This document shows positions 25,792 to 35,960 of a stretch of 64,000 nt of DNA, one piece after another (the stretch's first letter is position 1; the number at the start of each line of letters is the position of its first letter). The notes under the pieces are model-generated. The model made no database searches. It was not told the origin of the DNA and saw only the letters and a program-made list of their open reading frames with translations. The DNA is taken from contig NZ_MSZX01000016.1 in NCBI RefSeq assembly GCF_002021565.1, forward strand, positions 36,988 through 100,987, in the 5' to 3' direction. Source of the DNA: Paenibacillus selenitireducens (GTDB lineage Bacteria > Bacillota > Bacilli > Paenibacillales > Paenibacillaceae). The translations under genes and the position numbers were made by a program.

Positions 25792-27281
25792 TGTCTTTGT
25801 CAACCAAAGCCAACCAGATCGAAGGCGTTGAACAAGCCGTTGTCGCGATGGGCACGGAAATGAATAAAGAAGTTTTGCGTAACGTTGGACTGATTACACC
25901 AGAGCTTGAAGAAGCCAAAACAAGTGATTTGATGATCGTCGTCAAGGCTGCTACAGACGAGCTCTGTGAAAGCGCATTCGTAGCGATCGAAGAATTGTTC
26001 AAGAAGAAAAGCGCTCCTGCAGGAAGCAGCGAAATCAAGTATGCAACGATCGACTCGGCTGCCAAAAGTATTCCTGAAGCGAACTTGGCTGTCATTTCGG
26101 TCAACGGCGCATATGCGGCTCGTGAAGCAAGAAAAGCACTTGAAAATGATCTGCATGTCATGCTATTCAGCGATAATGTAAGCATTGAAGATGAAATTGC
26201 ATTGAAGCAATTTGCACATGAAAAAGGCCTTCTCCTTATGGGTCCGGATTGCGGTACAGCCATTCTTGGCAATGTTGCCCTATGCTTCGGTAATGCCGTA
26301 AGAAAAGGCAGTATCGGTATCGTCGGCGCTTCCGGCACAGGTAGTCAAGAAGTTAGCGTACGTATCCATGACTTCGGCGGCGGTATTACGCAATTGATTG
26401 GAACGGGCGGACGCGATTTGAGCGAACAAGTCGGCGGGATCATGATGCTCGACGGAATGAAAGCGCTTGATGAAGACGATGCGACAAAAGTGATCGTATT
26501 GATTTCCAAGCCACCGGCAACAAGCGTGGAGAAAAAGGTGCTTGCTCAAATTAAACAATGCAAAAAACCCGTGGTGGTCTACTTCATCGGCGGAACGGAA
26601 GAATCCGTGGTTGCAGCAGGCGGACATTTCGCCAAAACATCCAAGGAAGCTGCTCTGAAAGCCGTTGTTCTAGCTGGCGCGGATGAGAGCACGATTAACA
26701 AACGCGCATTGAACATTCCGCTCGTGGAAGAAGTTCGTGCCAAATTAACTCCGGAACAAAAGTACATTCGCGGTTTATTCTGCGGCGGTACACTCTGTGA
26801 TGAAGCGATGTATATCGCCATGGAGAAGTTCGATAACGTATACAGCAACATTCAGAAGAACGCGGACTATCAACTGAAAGACCTTCATGTCAGCCAAGAG
26901 CACACATTCCTTGATCTAGGCGATGATGATTTCACGAATGGAAAGCCGCATCCGATGATTGATCCTTCGACTCGTATCGTAAGATTCTTGCAAGAAGCGA
27001 AAGATCCATCGGTCGGCGTTATCGTCATGGACTTCATTCTCGGATTTGGATCTCATGAAGATCCGGTAGGCGTGATGCTTCCTGCGATTATCGAAGCGAA
27101 GCAATGGGCTGAGAAAGAAGGAAGACATCTAGAAATCTTGGGTTATGTACTCGGAACCGATCTAGACAATCCAAAAATGGAAGACCAAGTCAACAAATTG
27201 ATGGATGCAGGTGTTACGATCGCAAGCAGCAGTACCAACGCAGGGTTGCTATCCAGAGAATTCGTCGTGAAAGGGGCCTAA
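25737..27281 (+). CDS. allF: FdrA/AllF-like acyl-CoA synthetase-fold protein, oxamate carbamoyltransferase subunit
   Basis: A 514-residue FdrA-family protein with the succinyl-CoA synthetase alpha-like fold. Visible segments are LMGPDCGTAILGNVALCFGN, GIVGASGTGSQEVSVRIHDF and TQLIGTGGRDLSEQVGG in the centre and DFILGFGSHEDPVGVMLPAI in the C-terminal half. FdrA proteins lack proven CoA ligase activity; E. coli FdrA (AllF) works with YlbE and YlbF in the oxalurate branch of allantoin use. The start is firm: GGAGG six bases before ATG, inside the end of the AllH gene. Length is near that of E. coli FdrA. Confidence 0.85.
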   Translation: MSTKVVIKQSTYFDSVSLMSLSTKANQIEGVEQAVVAMGTEMNKEVLRNVGLITPELEEAKTSDLMIVVKAATDELCESAFVAIEELFKKKSAPAGSSEIKYATIDSAAKSIPEANLAVISVNGAYAAREARKALENDLHVMLFSDNVSIEDEIALKQFAHEKGLLLMGPDCGTAILGNVALCFGNAVRKGSIGIVGASGTGSQEVSVRIHDFGGGITQLIGTGGRDLSEQVGGIMMLDGMKALDEDDATKVIVLISKPPATSVEKKVLAQIKQCKKPVVVYFIGGTEESVVAAGGHFAKTSKEAALKAVVLAGADESTINKRALNIPLVEEVRAKLTPEQKYIRGLFCGGTLCDEAMYIAMEKFDNVYSNIQKNADYQLKDLHVSQEHTFLDLGDDDFTNGKPHPMIDPSTRIVRFLQEAKDPSVGVIVMDFILGFGSHEDPVGVMLPAIIEAKQWAEKEGRHLEILGYVLGTDLDNPKMEDQVNKLMDAGVTIASSSTNAGLLSREFVVKGA

Positions 27282-27283
27282 CC

Positions 27284-28708
27284 ATGAGTAAAATTAATGA
27301 ACTTTTTAATAGCAAAATCTCAGCGATAAACGTAGGTATCGAGTTCTTCAAAGACGATATCTTGAAGCAGAACGCTACTGCGGCACACTTGGAGTGGAAA
27401 CCGCCAGGCGGGGGAAAGCCAGAATTGATTGCAGCTCTAGATAAGCTTGAGAATGCTGAGCTTTTGGAGAAAATCGAAGCAGCGAACAAATTAGCTGTAG
27501 AGCGTATCGTGAACTCCCAGCCTATTCTTATCGGCTTTGATCAAGCAATCAATTGCGTGCCAGGGATGACGAAGACAACCATCCTTCACTCGGGTCCTCC
27601 GATTACTTGGGATCGCATGAATGGTGCCATGAAAGGCGCGGTTACAGGCGCGATTGTATTTGAAGGCTTAGCGAAAGACTTGGAAGAAGCTGCAGCAGTT
27701 GCCGCATCGGGTCAAATCACATTTGCTCCGTGTCACGAGCACAACTGCGTAGGCTCCATGGCGGGCGTTACATCCGCTTCGATGTTCATGCACATTGTAG
27801 AGAACAAAACGTACGGCAATATCGCTTACACGAACTTAAGTGAGCAAATGTCCAAAATCTTGCGTATGGGTGCAAATGACGAGACGGTTATTGCGCGTCT
27901 GAACTGGATGAGAGACGTATTGGGTCCCATGCTTCGCGATGCCATGAAATTGTCGAACGGTATCGATTTGCGCTTAATGCTTGCGCAAGCCCTTCACATG
28001 GGGGATGAGTGCCATAACCGTAACAATGCGGGTACAAGCTTGTTAATCCAAGCGTTGACACCATTCATTCTGGAGACGAACTTCACTACGGAACAAAAAC
28101 GAGAAGTATTCGATTTTGTCGCAAGCAGTGACTACTTCTCCGGCCCAACATGGATGGCTTTGTGTAAATGTGCATTAGATGCAGCGCACGGCATTGAGAA
28201 CAGTACGATTGTAACAACGATGGCTCGTAACGGTGTGGAGTTCGGTATTCGTGTCAGCGGTATGGCTGGCAACACATGGTTCACAGGCCCTGCGCAAAAG
28301 GTTGTAGGACCGATGTTCGCAGGCTACAAACCAGAGGATTCCGGCTTGGATATTGGCGATAGTGCGATTACAGAAACGTATGGTATCGGTGGATTCGCGA
28401 TGGCAGCCGCTCCGGCGATCGTAGCACTTGTCGGCGGTACCGTGGATGAAGCATTAGGCTTCTCGACCAAAATGAAAGAAATCACAACGACAGAAAACCC
28501 AAATGTAACGATTCCATTGTTGAACTTCAGCGGGATCGCGACCGGAATTGATGCAAGAAATGTCATTCAAACGGGAATTCTTCCGGTGATCAATACAGCG
28601 ATTGCCCACAAAGATGCAGGGATCGGGATGATTGGTGCGGGGATCACGTATCCTCCGATGGAAGCCTTTGAGAAAGCTTTACTTGCTTTAAGTGAAAAGA
28701 TGAATTAA
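27284..28708 (+). CDS. allG: DUF1116 protein, AllG/YlbE-like oxamate carbamoyltransferase subunit
   Basis: A 474-residue DUF1116 protein, the family of E. coli YlbE/AllG. The family core is visible as PCHEHNCVGSMAGVTSASMF, YGNIAYTNLSEQMSKILRMG and MGDECHNRNNAGTSLLIQAL, with many conserved His/Glu/Asn residues that could bind metal or carbamoyl-phosphate. The ATG lies 2 bases after the AllF stop and uses AAAGGGG at the end of that gene, so AllH, AllF and AllG are one translational unit. It probably carries the catalytic site of the carbamoyltransferase, by inference. Confidence 0.85.
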   Translation: MSKINELFNSKISAINVGIEFFKDDILKQNATAAHLEWKPPGGGKPELIAALDKLENAELLEKIEAANKLAVERIVNSQPILIGFDQAINCVPGMTKTTILHSGPPITWDRMNGAMKGAVTGAIVFEGLAKDLEEAAAVAASGQITFAPCHEHNCVGSMAGVTSASMFMHIVENKTYGNIAYTNLSEQMSKILRMGANDETVIARLNWMRDVLGPMLRDAMKLSNGIDLRLMLAQALHMGDECHNRNNAGTSLLIQALTPFILETNFTTEQKREVFDFVASSDYFSGPTWMALCKCALDAAHGIENSTIVTTMARNGVEFGIRVSGMAGNTWFTGPAQKVVGPMFAGYKPEDSGLDIGDSAITETYGIGGFAMAAAPAIVALVGGTVDEALGFSTKMKEITTTENPNVTIPLLNFSGIATGIDARNVIQTGILPVINTAIAHKDAGIGMIGAGITYPPMEAFEKALLALSEKMN

Positions 28709-28764
28709 TACCTGCTTGGCAATGCACTCAATTTTTCATCTTAAAGGGAGATAGGTGAATAGAT

Positions 28765-30240
28765 ATGGAACAGGTCAACAATCGTAGTATCGAAGAATTC
28801 AAGTCGTATGGATATGCAGAGGATATTTTGCCAAAATCCCCTGACAAAAGAGACTGGGGTATCTTCAACTACATTACAGTTTGGATGGGCGCTGTGCATA
28901 ACCTGATGTCGTATATGACAGTAGCCGGATTTTTTGTATTAGGCTTATCCGTTCCACAAGTATTATGGGCGGTTATGACGGCAGCTATCATCGTATCGAT
29001 CGGTTATGTGTTGAACGGTTACGCGGGAACGAAATATGGAATCGGCTATTCCATGTTGCTTCGGAGCTCCTTTGGGGTCAAAGGCTCCGTGCTTCCTGCC
29101 ATATGCCGAGGGCTAATAGCCGGGGTTGTATTCTTCGGAACCAAGACGATTATTGGTGCACAATCCTTTAACGTTATTTTCACGAAGATCTTCCCGAGCT
29201 ACATGGACATGGTTCCTGGATTTAACTTTATCGGTTTAGATTTTCCGACGATGATCTCCTATATTTTCTTATGGGTGCTTACCGTAGGATTGTTCTTAGG
29301 CGGTATGGAAATCCTTAGCTTGTTTAGTAAATGGTCTTCACCGATCATTTATATCTTCATCGTTGGCGCAGCCATTTGGGCGATTAGTGTAGCAGGCGGA
29401 TTCGGTCCAATCTTTGATTATGTGCCTGCAGAACCGACATCCAGTCCTTTAGTATTTATTGCTTGTGTTAGTGCATTAGTATCGAACTGGGGCGGTCCGG
29501 TCGTGAATATTGCGGACCTTACGCAACGTGCGAAAACGGATAAAGCTCCAGCGATTGGTCTACCGATCGGCATGCTCGCATCGTATATTCTATTCGGTAT
29601 TACAAGTGTAGGGTTGCTCGTAGGTACGCAAATTGCCTTTGGCGTCGAAGGATTTAATATCGTAGCGGCAATTGACCAAATCGGTAACCCATTCATCGTC
29701 ATTGTGTTGCTCTTAACGTTAAATATTGCGTCAACAAGCTATGTTGTATTCGGCAACTTATTACCATCCGGCTTACAAATGACAGCCTTGTTCCCTAAAT
29801 TGTTTAATGTCAAAACAGCAGCGATTCTTACAGCAATCATCGGAACAATGATCTTGCCTTGGAAGCTCGTCAACGGTACGCAAGCCTTGTATATGTTCTA
29901 CAGCTTCATTGGCTCCATGTATGGACCGATTACAGGCATTATGCTAGCAAGCTTCTTCTTAGAGCGTAAGAGAAAGCTGGATTTATCTACGATCTATTTG
30001 AAAAAAGGCGATAATGGCGAGTATAAGAGCGGTTATAACGTGGTTGCCTGCGCAGTACTCGTGATCAGCTTCTTCATTACTTTATCCGGCGCGATCTTCA
30101 AGGATGTGGCTGTGTTAGCAGCCATCAGCAAATCAGCATTTCTAAGCGGTCTTATTATTTCAGGCGTGCTCTATGCACTCACCTACAGATTGAACAAACA
30201 AACCATCGTCCACACGGACGAACCTATTACAACGGTCTAG
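28765..30240 (+). CDS. NCS1 family permease (allantoin/cytosine type)
   Basis: A 491-residue transporter with about twelve hydrophobic segments, of the nucleobase-cation-symport-1 family (CodB, PucI). The N-terminus ends KSPDKRDWGIFNYITVWMGA, and VSNWGGPVVNIADLTQRAKT is the conserved loop between helices that in PucI-type carriers reads close to this. It follows the AllG gene by 56 bp and precedes carbamate kinase, so it most likely imports the substrate of the pathway, for example a ureide, hydantoin or oxalurate-like compound. The specificity cannot be set from sequence. Confidence 0.88.
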   Translation: MEQVNNRSIEEFKSYGYAEDILPKSPDKRDWGIFNYITVWMGAVHNLMSYMTVAGFFVLGLSVPQVLWAVMTAAIIVSIGYVLNGYAGTKYGIGYSMLLRSSFGVKGSVLPAICRGLIAGVVFFGTKTIIGAQSFNVIFTKIFPSYMDMVPGFNFIGLDFPTMISYIFLWVLTVGLFLGGMEILSLFSKWSSPIIYIFIVGAAIWAISVAGGFGPIFDYVPAEPTSSPLVFIACVSALVSNWGGPVVNIADLTQRAKTDKAPAIGLPIGMLASYILFGITSVGLLVGTQIAFGVEGFNIVAAIDQIGNPFIVIVLLLTLNIASTSYVVFGNLLPSGLQMTALFPKLFNVKTAAILTAIIGTMILPWKLVNGTQALYMFYSFIGSMYGPITGIMLASFFLERKRKLDLSTIYLKKGDNGEYKSGYNVVACAVLVISFFITLSGAIFKDVAVLAAISKSAFLSGLIISGVLYALTYRLNKQTIVHTDEPITTV

Positions 30241-30460
30241 TTGTAAGGCGTATACCCGTGGATATGCTCACTTCGCGTGGGCGTATCCATACGATTTCAT
30301 CCTTCTTAGATGTCAAAATAACACATAAAATATCTTATTCATTATGTTAGGTATCTTAGCTTCGAAAATCGGTGCTATATCGGCGATTCCGCCTGCAGCA
30401 CTTCATCTTAATAGGGTAATAACTTCATACACAAGGTCTAAAAATCACAGGAGGTATTTC

Positions 30461-31414
30461 ATGAGTAAATTAGTTATTGTTGCCATCGGAGGCAACTCGT
30501 TGGTTCGAGATAACGGTCGCGATACGATTCAAGATCAATATGAAGCCGTACGCGAGACGGTCGTGAATATTGCGGATATGGTTCAAGAAGGCTATAAAGT
30601 CGTCGTAACGCATGGTAACGGCCCACAAGTAGGGTTCGCAATGCAACGTGTTGAGATTGCTAATGAAGTGAGAGGGATGCCCACGATTCCGCTCGTAAAT
30701 TGTGTTGCAGATACCCAAGGCGGAATCGGCTATCAAATTCAGCAAGCTCTAACGAATGAGTTTGCAAAGCGCGGCATTAAGAAAAAGGTTGCAAGTGTGA
30801 TCACACAGGTCGAAGTCAGTAAAGATGATCCTAATTTCTTGAATCCTACCAAGCCGGTCGGTTCCTTCTTTACCGTGGAACAAGCGGAAGTGATGAAAAC
30901 CGAGCATCCAGATTGGATCATGATCGAGGATTCAGGTCGTGGTTACCGCAGAGTCGTTCCTTCCCCAAAACCGATTGATATCGTGGAGAAGGATGCGATT
31001 AAATCGTTAATTGATGCGGATTATGTGGTCATTGCTGTTGGCGGCGGCGGTATTCCTGTCGTGAAGACGGGAGATAACACGTATGATGGCATTGATGCCG
31101 TGATCGATAAAGACTTCGCAACCAGCTTATTAGCGGAGCAAGTTCAAGCGGAGACATTGATCATTACAACGGGCGTATCCCGCGTATGTATCAACTTCGG
31201 CAAGCCGGATCAGAAGGCGCTGGAGAAAATTACTGTCGAAGAAACGAAGCAATACATCGCAGAAAATCATTTTGCACCAGGAAGTATGCTGCCTAAAATC
31301 GAAGCGAGTCTGAATTTCCTCGATAACAATGGCTCCCGGGTCATTATTACGAATCCAGAAAGCTTGAAAGATGCCATGAACGAAAAGGCAGGTACGCATA
31401 TTATCAAGGCTTAA
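30461..31414 (+). CDS. arcC: Carbamate kinase
   Basis: Catalyses carbamoyl-phosphate + ADP = ATP + carbamate; carbamate breaks down to ammonia and CO2. The 317-residue protein shows the amino-acid kinase fold: VIVAIGGNSLVRDNG, VVTHGNGPQVGFAMQRVEI, PSPKPIDIVE and VIAVGGGGIPVV, DAVIDKDFATSLLA, GSMLPKIEASLNF. The longest frame starts at 30344, but the ATG at 30461 has GGAGG seven bases upstream and the canonical N-terminus. As last gene of the oxamate carbamoyltransferase operon it is the equivalent of E. coli AllK (YbcF); no arginine deiminase genes are present, which argues against an arginine role. Confidence 0.95.
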   Translation: MSKLVIVAIGGNSLVRDNGRDTIQDQYEAVRETVVNIADMVQEGYKVVVTHGNGPQVGFAMQRVEIANEVRGMPTIPLVNCVADTQGGIGYQIQQALTNEFAKRGIKKKVASVITQVEVSKDDPNFLNPTKPVGSFFTVEQAEVMKTEHPDWIMIEDSGRGYRRVVPSPKPIDIVEKDAIKSLIDADYVVIAVGGGGIPVVKTGDNTYDGIDAVIDKDFATSLLAEQVQAETLIITTGVSRVCINFGKPDQKALEKITVEETKQYIAENHFAPGSMLPKIEASLNFLDNNGSRVIITNPESLKDAMNEKAGTHIIKA

Positions 31415-31494
31415 TTTACTCATTTTCTTCACCTCAACAGGAGTTGAGGCAGTGTCTAACATTTTCCTTCCTTCACAACAACAAAATCATGGAT

Positions 31495-31525
31495 GCCGGC
31501 GAGATCGTTCTTGCCGGTCTTTTTT
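31495..31525 (+). terminator. Terminator of the carbamate kinase operon
   Basis: GCCGGC pairs with GCCGGT (one G-U), with AGA/TCT inside, followed by CTTTTTT; 80 bp after the carbamate kinase stop. Confidence 0.8.
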
Positions 31526-31558
31526 CATGTCAAGATGTATGGTGAGCCGCTCCTCCTC

Positions 31559-31594
31559 AAAAAAAGCCCTGAGATCATGACGATCTCAGGGCTT
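31559..31594 (-). terminator. Terminator of gdhA
   Basis: AAGCCCTGAGATC pairs perfectly with GATCTCAGGGCTT over 5 bases; on the minus strand a run of seven T follows. It lies 17 bp after the gdhA stop. Confidence 0.9.
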
Positions 31595-31610
31595 ACCTGT
31601 TGTGAAGTTC

Positions 31611-33017
<1,407 letters not shown>

Positions 33018-33128
33018 TCATTTTATGCCTTATTATTTGCACTTTATACTATACAAAGTAAGGCAATTACGCCAATAGAAATTATTTTATGTTCCGATTA
33101 ATTTACTCTATCTTTTTAAAGCGATAAA

Positions 33129-33160
33129 TAAAAAACCTGATCATCGCGGAGATGATCAGG
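33129..33160 (-). terminator. Terminator of ddh
   Basis: CCTGATCATC-gcgga-GATGATCAGG is a perfect 10 bp stem; on the minus strand it ends in TTTTTT. It follows the ddh stop by 13 bp. Confidence 0.9.
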
Positions 33161-33172
33161 CCCTATTATGAT

Positions 33173-34150
33173 TTAAAGTAATTCGCGGCGAAGTTCTTCA
33201 GCCGATTTCGGTGAAAGATATCCAAGTGGAATATCGAACACGGTTTTCGCACCTGAAATGCCTTCTTTGCTTAGGCGGTAAGCAGCTCTTGCATAGGCTA
33301 CAAGCACACTTGCTGTGAATTCAGGATTGCTCTCTAAGTTCAGGCCGAATTCGATAATTTGCTTCGTGCCTTCACCTGTTACTCCACTGCGGATAACAAA
33401 CCCGCCATGCGGCATGCCTTGGTGCTCGGATTGCAGTTGTTCTTCAGAGATGAAGGTAACCGTTGTATCGTAGTCAGCGAAGTAGTTCGGCATCGACACG
33501 ATCGTCTCGCGGATTTGCTCTTGATCTGCGCCTTCTTCAGCTACAACGTAGCATTCTCTTAAGTGTTTCTCGCGAGTTGTCAATTCTGGTGTTTCACCCG
33601 CACGGATTCGGTTAATAACATCTTGCACAGGTACCGTGTATTGTACGCCAGCTTTGACGCCTGGAACGCGACGGATGGCATCAGAATGACCTTGGCTTAC
33701 GCCTTTGCCCCAGAATGTGTAGTCTTTGCCTTCGGGAAGGATAGACTCTGCGAGAAGTCGATTTAAGGAGAATAAACCCGGATCCCAGCCTGTCGAAATA
33801 ACGCTTAATGTGCCAGCTTGTTTTGCGGCAGCATCTACCGTATTGAAGAACTCGGGAATTTTCGCATGGGTGTCGAAACTGTCGATCGTATTGAACATGC
33901 TTGCGATGACTGGAGTTTGCTCCGGAAGATCCGTTGCGGAACCGCCACAAAGGATCATGACATCGATAATACCTTTGAATTGTTCTGCAGTGGAAATATG
34001 TTCGAACCGCACACCGTCCACGTTGGATGCCAATTGATCCGGTTGTCTTCTTGTAAAGATTGCGACCAACTCGATGTCGGGGTTTTGAGCGATTGCTTTT
34101 TGAACGCCTTTACCTAGGTTTCCATAACCAACAATACCTACTTTAATCAA
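33173..34150 (-). CDS. ddh: meso-Diaminopimelate D-dehydrogenase
   Basis: A 325-residue NADPH-dependent enzyme that makes meso-diaminopimelate directly from tetrahydrodipicolinate and ammonia, a one-step route to lysine and cell wall precursors. The N-terminus (M)IKVGIVGYGNLGKGVQKAI is the nucleotide loop; STGWDPGLFSLNRLL and GKGVSQGHSDAIRRVPGVK are family signatures. The longest frame starts at 34171, but a TTG at 34150 preceded by AAAGGAGG gives the natural N-terminus and is chosen. It is monocistronic with its own terminator. Confidence 0.95.
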   Translation of the reverse strand: MIKVGIVGYGNLGKGVQKAIAQNPDIELVAIFTRRQPDQLASNVDGVRFEHISTAEQFKGIIDVMILCGGSATDLPEQTPVIASMFNTIDSFDTHAKIPEFFNTVDAAAKQAGTLSVISTGWDPGLFSLNRLLAESILPEGKDYTFWGKGVSQGHSDAIRRVPGVKAGVQYTVPVQDVINRIRAGETPELTTREKHLRECYVVAEEGADQEQIRETIVSMPNYFADYDTTVTFISEEQLQSEHQGMPHGGFVIRSGVTGEGTKQIIEFGLNLESNPEFTASVLVAYARAAYRLSKEGISGAKTVFDIPLGYLSPKSAEELRRELL

Positions 34151-34242
34151 GAAAAGTCCTCCTTTGTGCATGTGAAAATCTAGAATACGTATGTCTATAT
34201 CAAGTATATAGAAATATCACATAAAATGTAAACTCTCTATCG

Positions 34243-34289
34243 ACAAAAAGAACCCCCGGCAGTCACCCATAGGGTTCCCGGGAGTTCAT
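34243..34289 (-). terminator. Terminator of the NlpC/P60 gene
   Basis: On the minus strand GAACTCCCGG pairs with CCGGGGGTTC (one G-U) around a loop of 18 bases and is followed by TTTTTG. Confidence 0.8.
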
Positions 34290-34292
34290 GTG

Positions 34293-34796
34293 TTATTCTA
34301 CGTCGTCATGGTCTTCATTGGAACCGTTGTTCGATTTAGAATCATCGAATACATCGGAGTTAGTAACTCTTGTAGCACCAACATAGCGTTTGGAATAGTA
34401 ACTTTCGCCTAAGCTAGAGATTGTAATACCTTTACTGCTGGATGCATGAGCAAATTTATTCTCGCCTACATACACGCCGACATGTGAAATGCCTTTGCCG
34501 TTTGTATTAAAGAATACAAGGTCTCCCGTCTGAAGATCTGCTTTAGCAACTTTGGTACCCATTTCGTACTGAGATCCGGATTGATGCGGTAATTTGATGT
34601 CGAATTGCTTGAATATGTACATTGTAAAACCGGAGCAATCGAACCCGCTCGTGGATGTCCCACCACTTTGGTATCTTGTGCCAAGCACATCATTGACTTC
34701 TTTGTCGAGTTTTGAATCTGAGGCGAAAGCGCTACCAACAGAAACAGCTAATGTGAGCGCAAGCCCGACAATCGTGGAGCTGATTAATTTTTTCAA
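34293..34796 (-). CDS. Secreted NlpC/P60 endopeptidase
   Basis: A 167-residue cell wall hydrolase. The N-terminus MKKLISSTIVGLALTLAVSV with GSAFAS is a signal peptide with a signal peptidase I site, so it is secreted. The NlpC/P60 catalytic domain has Cys in TSGFDCSGFTMYIFKQF, His in GKGISHVGVYVGENKFAHAS (HVGVYV), and the third polar residue after. It is a bare catalytic domain with no SH3 or LysM binding module, ending in a polar Asp/Asn/Ser tail. The start is TTG with GGAG nine bases upstream. Its 5' leader holds a c-di-AMP riboswitch and a WalR-type repeat, pointing to control by wall and osmotic state. Confidence 0.9.
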   Translation of the reverse strand: MKKLISSTIVGLALTLAVSVGSAFASDSKLDKEVNDVLGTRYQSGGTSTSGFDCSGFTMYIFKQFDIKLPHQSGSQYEMGTKVAKADLQTGDLVFFNTNGKGISHVGVYVGENKFAHASSSKGITISSLGESYYSKRYVGATRVTNSDVFDDSKSNNGSNEDHDDVE

Positions 34797-34811
34797 GCAG
34801 TAGTACTCCTT

Positions 34812-34935
34812 CCAATGCCTACGAGGTTAGCTGAGGGTTCGGTTGAAGGTTCCCTATGATCCCTTACTTGCGAGATCAATTCACCCAAAGATGGTTCCCC
34901 CGTTTCCTGGTGCCCAGGAATTCGGCTTCATAAGA
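34812..34935 (-). promoter_or_regulatory. c-di-AMP riboswitch (ydaO/yuaA type)
   Basis: Read on the minus strand the leader contains the conserved blocks GCCGAATTCC, AACGGGGGAACCA, TGGGTGAA, AGGGAACCTTC, CGAACCC and TCAGCTAACCTCGTAGGC in the right order and spacing for the ydaO/yuaA family. These RNAs bind c-di-AMP and turn genes off at high ligand. It lies between the promoter and the NlpC/P60 gene, a common position for this class. Confidence 0.93.
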
Positions 34936-34964
34936 TTTGTGTGCACCTTATAATGAATTAAATC

Positions 34965-34993
34965 ATTACAAAACTGATTACAAAGTTATTACA
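34965..34993 (-). promoter_or_regulatory. WalR-type direct repeat upstream of the riboswitch
   Basis: On the minus strand TGTAAT-N5-TGTAAT matches the WalR (YycF) consensus TGTWAH-N5-TGTWAH, with a third TGTAAT six bases on. A -10-like TATAAG (34947-34952) follows, with no good -35, as expected for an activated promoter. WalRK controls wall hydrolases in Firmicutes. Confidence 0.65.
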
Positions 34994-35075
34994 AAATCTT
35001 AACGATTTTTATTTTATCAGACAATTCTATCTTTGACAAACCTTTTTTAGTTTTTTTCGTCTATTTTCCGCAAAA

Positions 35076-35119
35076 AAAAGAATAGACCTGAGTTCGACGG
35101 GCGAATTCAGGTCTATTCT
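35076..35119 (-). terminator. Terminator of the M1 peptidase-membrane protein operon
   Basis: AGAATAGACCTGAGTTCG pairs with CGAATTCAGGTCTATTCT (one mismatch) over 5 bases, with a long T-run on the minus strand. Confidence 0.92.
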
Positions 35120-35144
35120 ATGGGCTAAATTAGGGTTACCGCAA

Positions 35145-35948
35145 TTACGATTTCCGTTGCCACAGCTGGTGTTGTGCAGCAATTCCCCATACTTTTGCGG
35201 TCGAGCGGACGAGATGGTAAGTCTGGTGAAGAATAATAGCAAAAAGCCCCGTCCAAATCCAAGCAATCGTCGTAAATATGAGACTAATGATAAGTAACAG
35301 GCTGAGTAGTACGAGCGTAATGCCCAAGATGATCGGTAAATAACGTACGGAAAGTAACAATCCTGCGAAAATTCCTTTTTTGCTAATATGACCGAATTGC
35401 ATATAGATGAAAAATTGATGAATGATCCATGAAAAGATGAGCCAGCCACATAAGTAAGGAAGAACAGTGAACAGTAGTTGTTCAGGATTCGATATGCTCC
35501 ATAGATCATAGAAGTGAGGCAGCAACCAATAGGCAGGAGCGAAGATAATGATCGTCTCTAACCAATAGAAGAGGAACATAGGCTTCCAAGCGTATTTGAT
35601 CCCTTTGAAGAACATGATTCCCTTATCATCTTGATGATGCATGGAGTAGAATAACCCGGCATTAATGAAAGGGGAGATCACCATTCGAATGAGGAACAAT
35701 CCGCCTAGCATCCAGAGATAATAGTTGATCAGATCTGTCTTCATGATCTGGAATTGCCCTTCAATCAAGAACATTTGGAGACTCGTCTCGGTGGGGGTGG
35801 GGTCTGGGTAACGTTCTAGAATAGGAATCACGATGGAGTTGATAAACCGATAAAGGAAGAAGCCCCAGATCAATTGATATAAGAATAGAATAATAACGAT
35901 ATAGAAATGCTGTTTGACGACACTCCAACTTTTCTTAATATATTGCAT
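35145..35948 (-). CDS. Multi-pass membrane protein of unknown function
   Basis: A 267-residue protein with about six hydrophobic segments, for instance FYIVIILFLYQLIWGFFLYR, LFYWLETIIIFAPAYWLL and ILGITLVLLSLLLIISLIF. It has no motif I can name. The ATG at 35948 is preceded by GGTGAGG; a TTG directly before it is less likely. It begins 12 bases after the stop of the M1 peptidase gene and shares its terminator, so the two are an operon, and it may support that peptidase in the membrane or be unrelated. Confidence 0.6.
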   Translation of the reverse strand: MQYIKKSWSVVKQHFYIVIILFLYQLIWGFFLYRFINSIVIPILERYPDPTPTETSLQMFLIEGQFQIMKTDLINYYLWMLGGLFLIRMVISPFINAGLFYSMHHQDDKGIMFFKGIKYAWKPMFLFYWLETIIIFAPAYWLLPHFYDLWSISNPEQLLFTVLPYLCGWLIFSWIIHQFFIYMQFGHISKKGIFAGLLLSVRYLPIILGITLVLLSLLLIISLIFTTIAWIWTGLFAIILHQTYHLVRSTAKVWGIAAQHQLWQRKS

Positions 35949-35960
35949 CAACGAATCACC

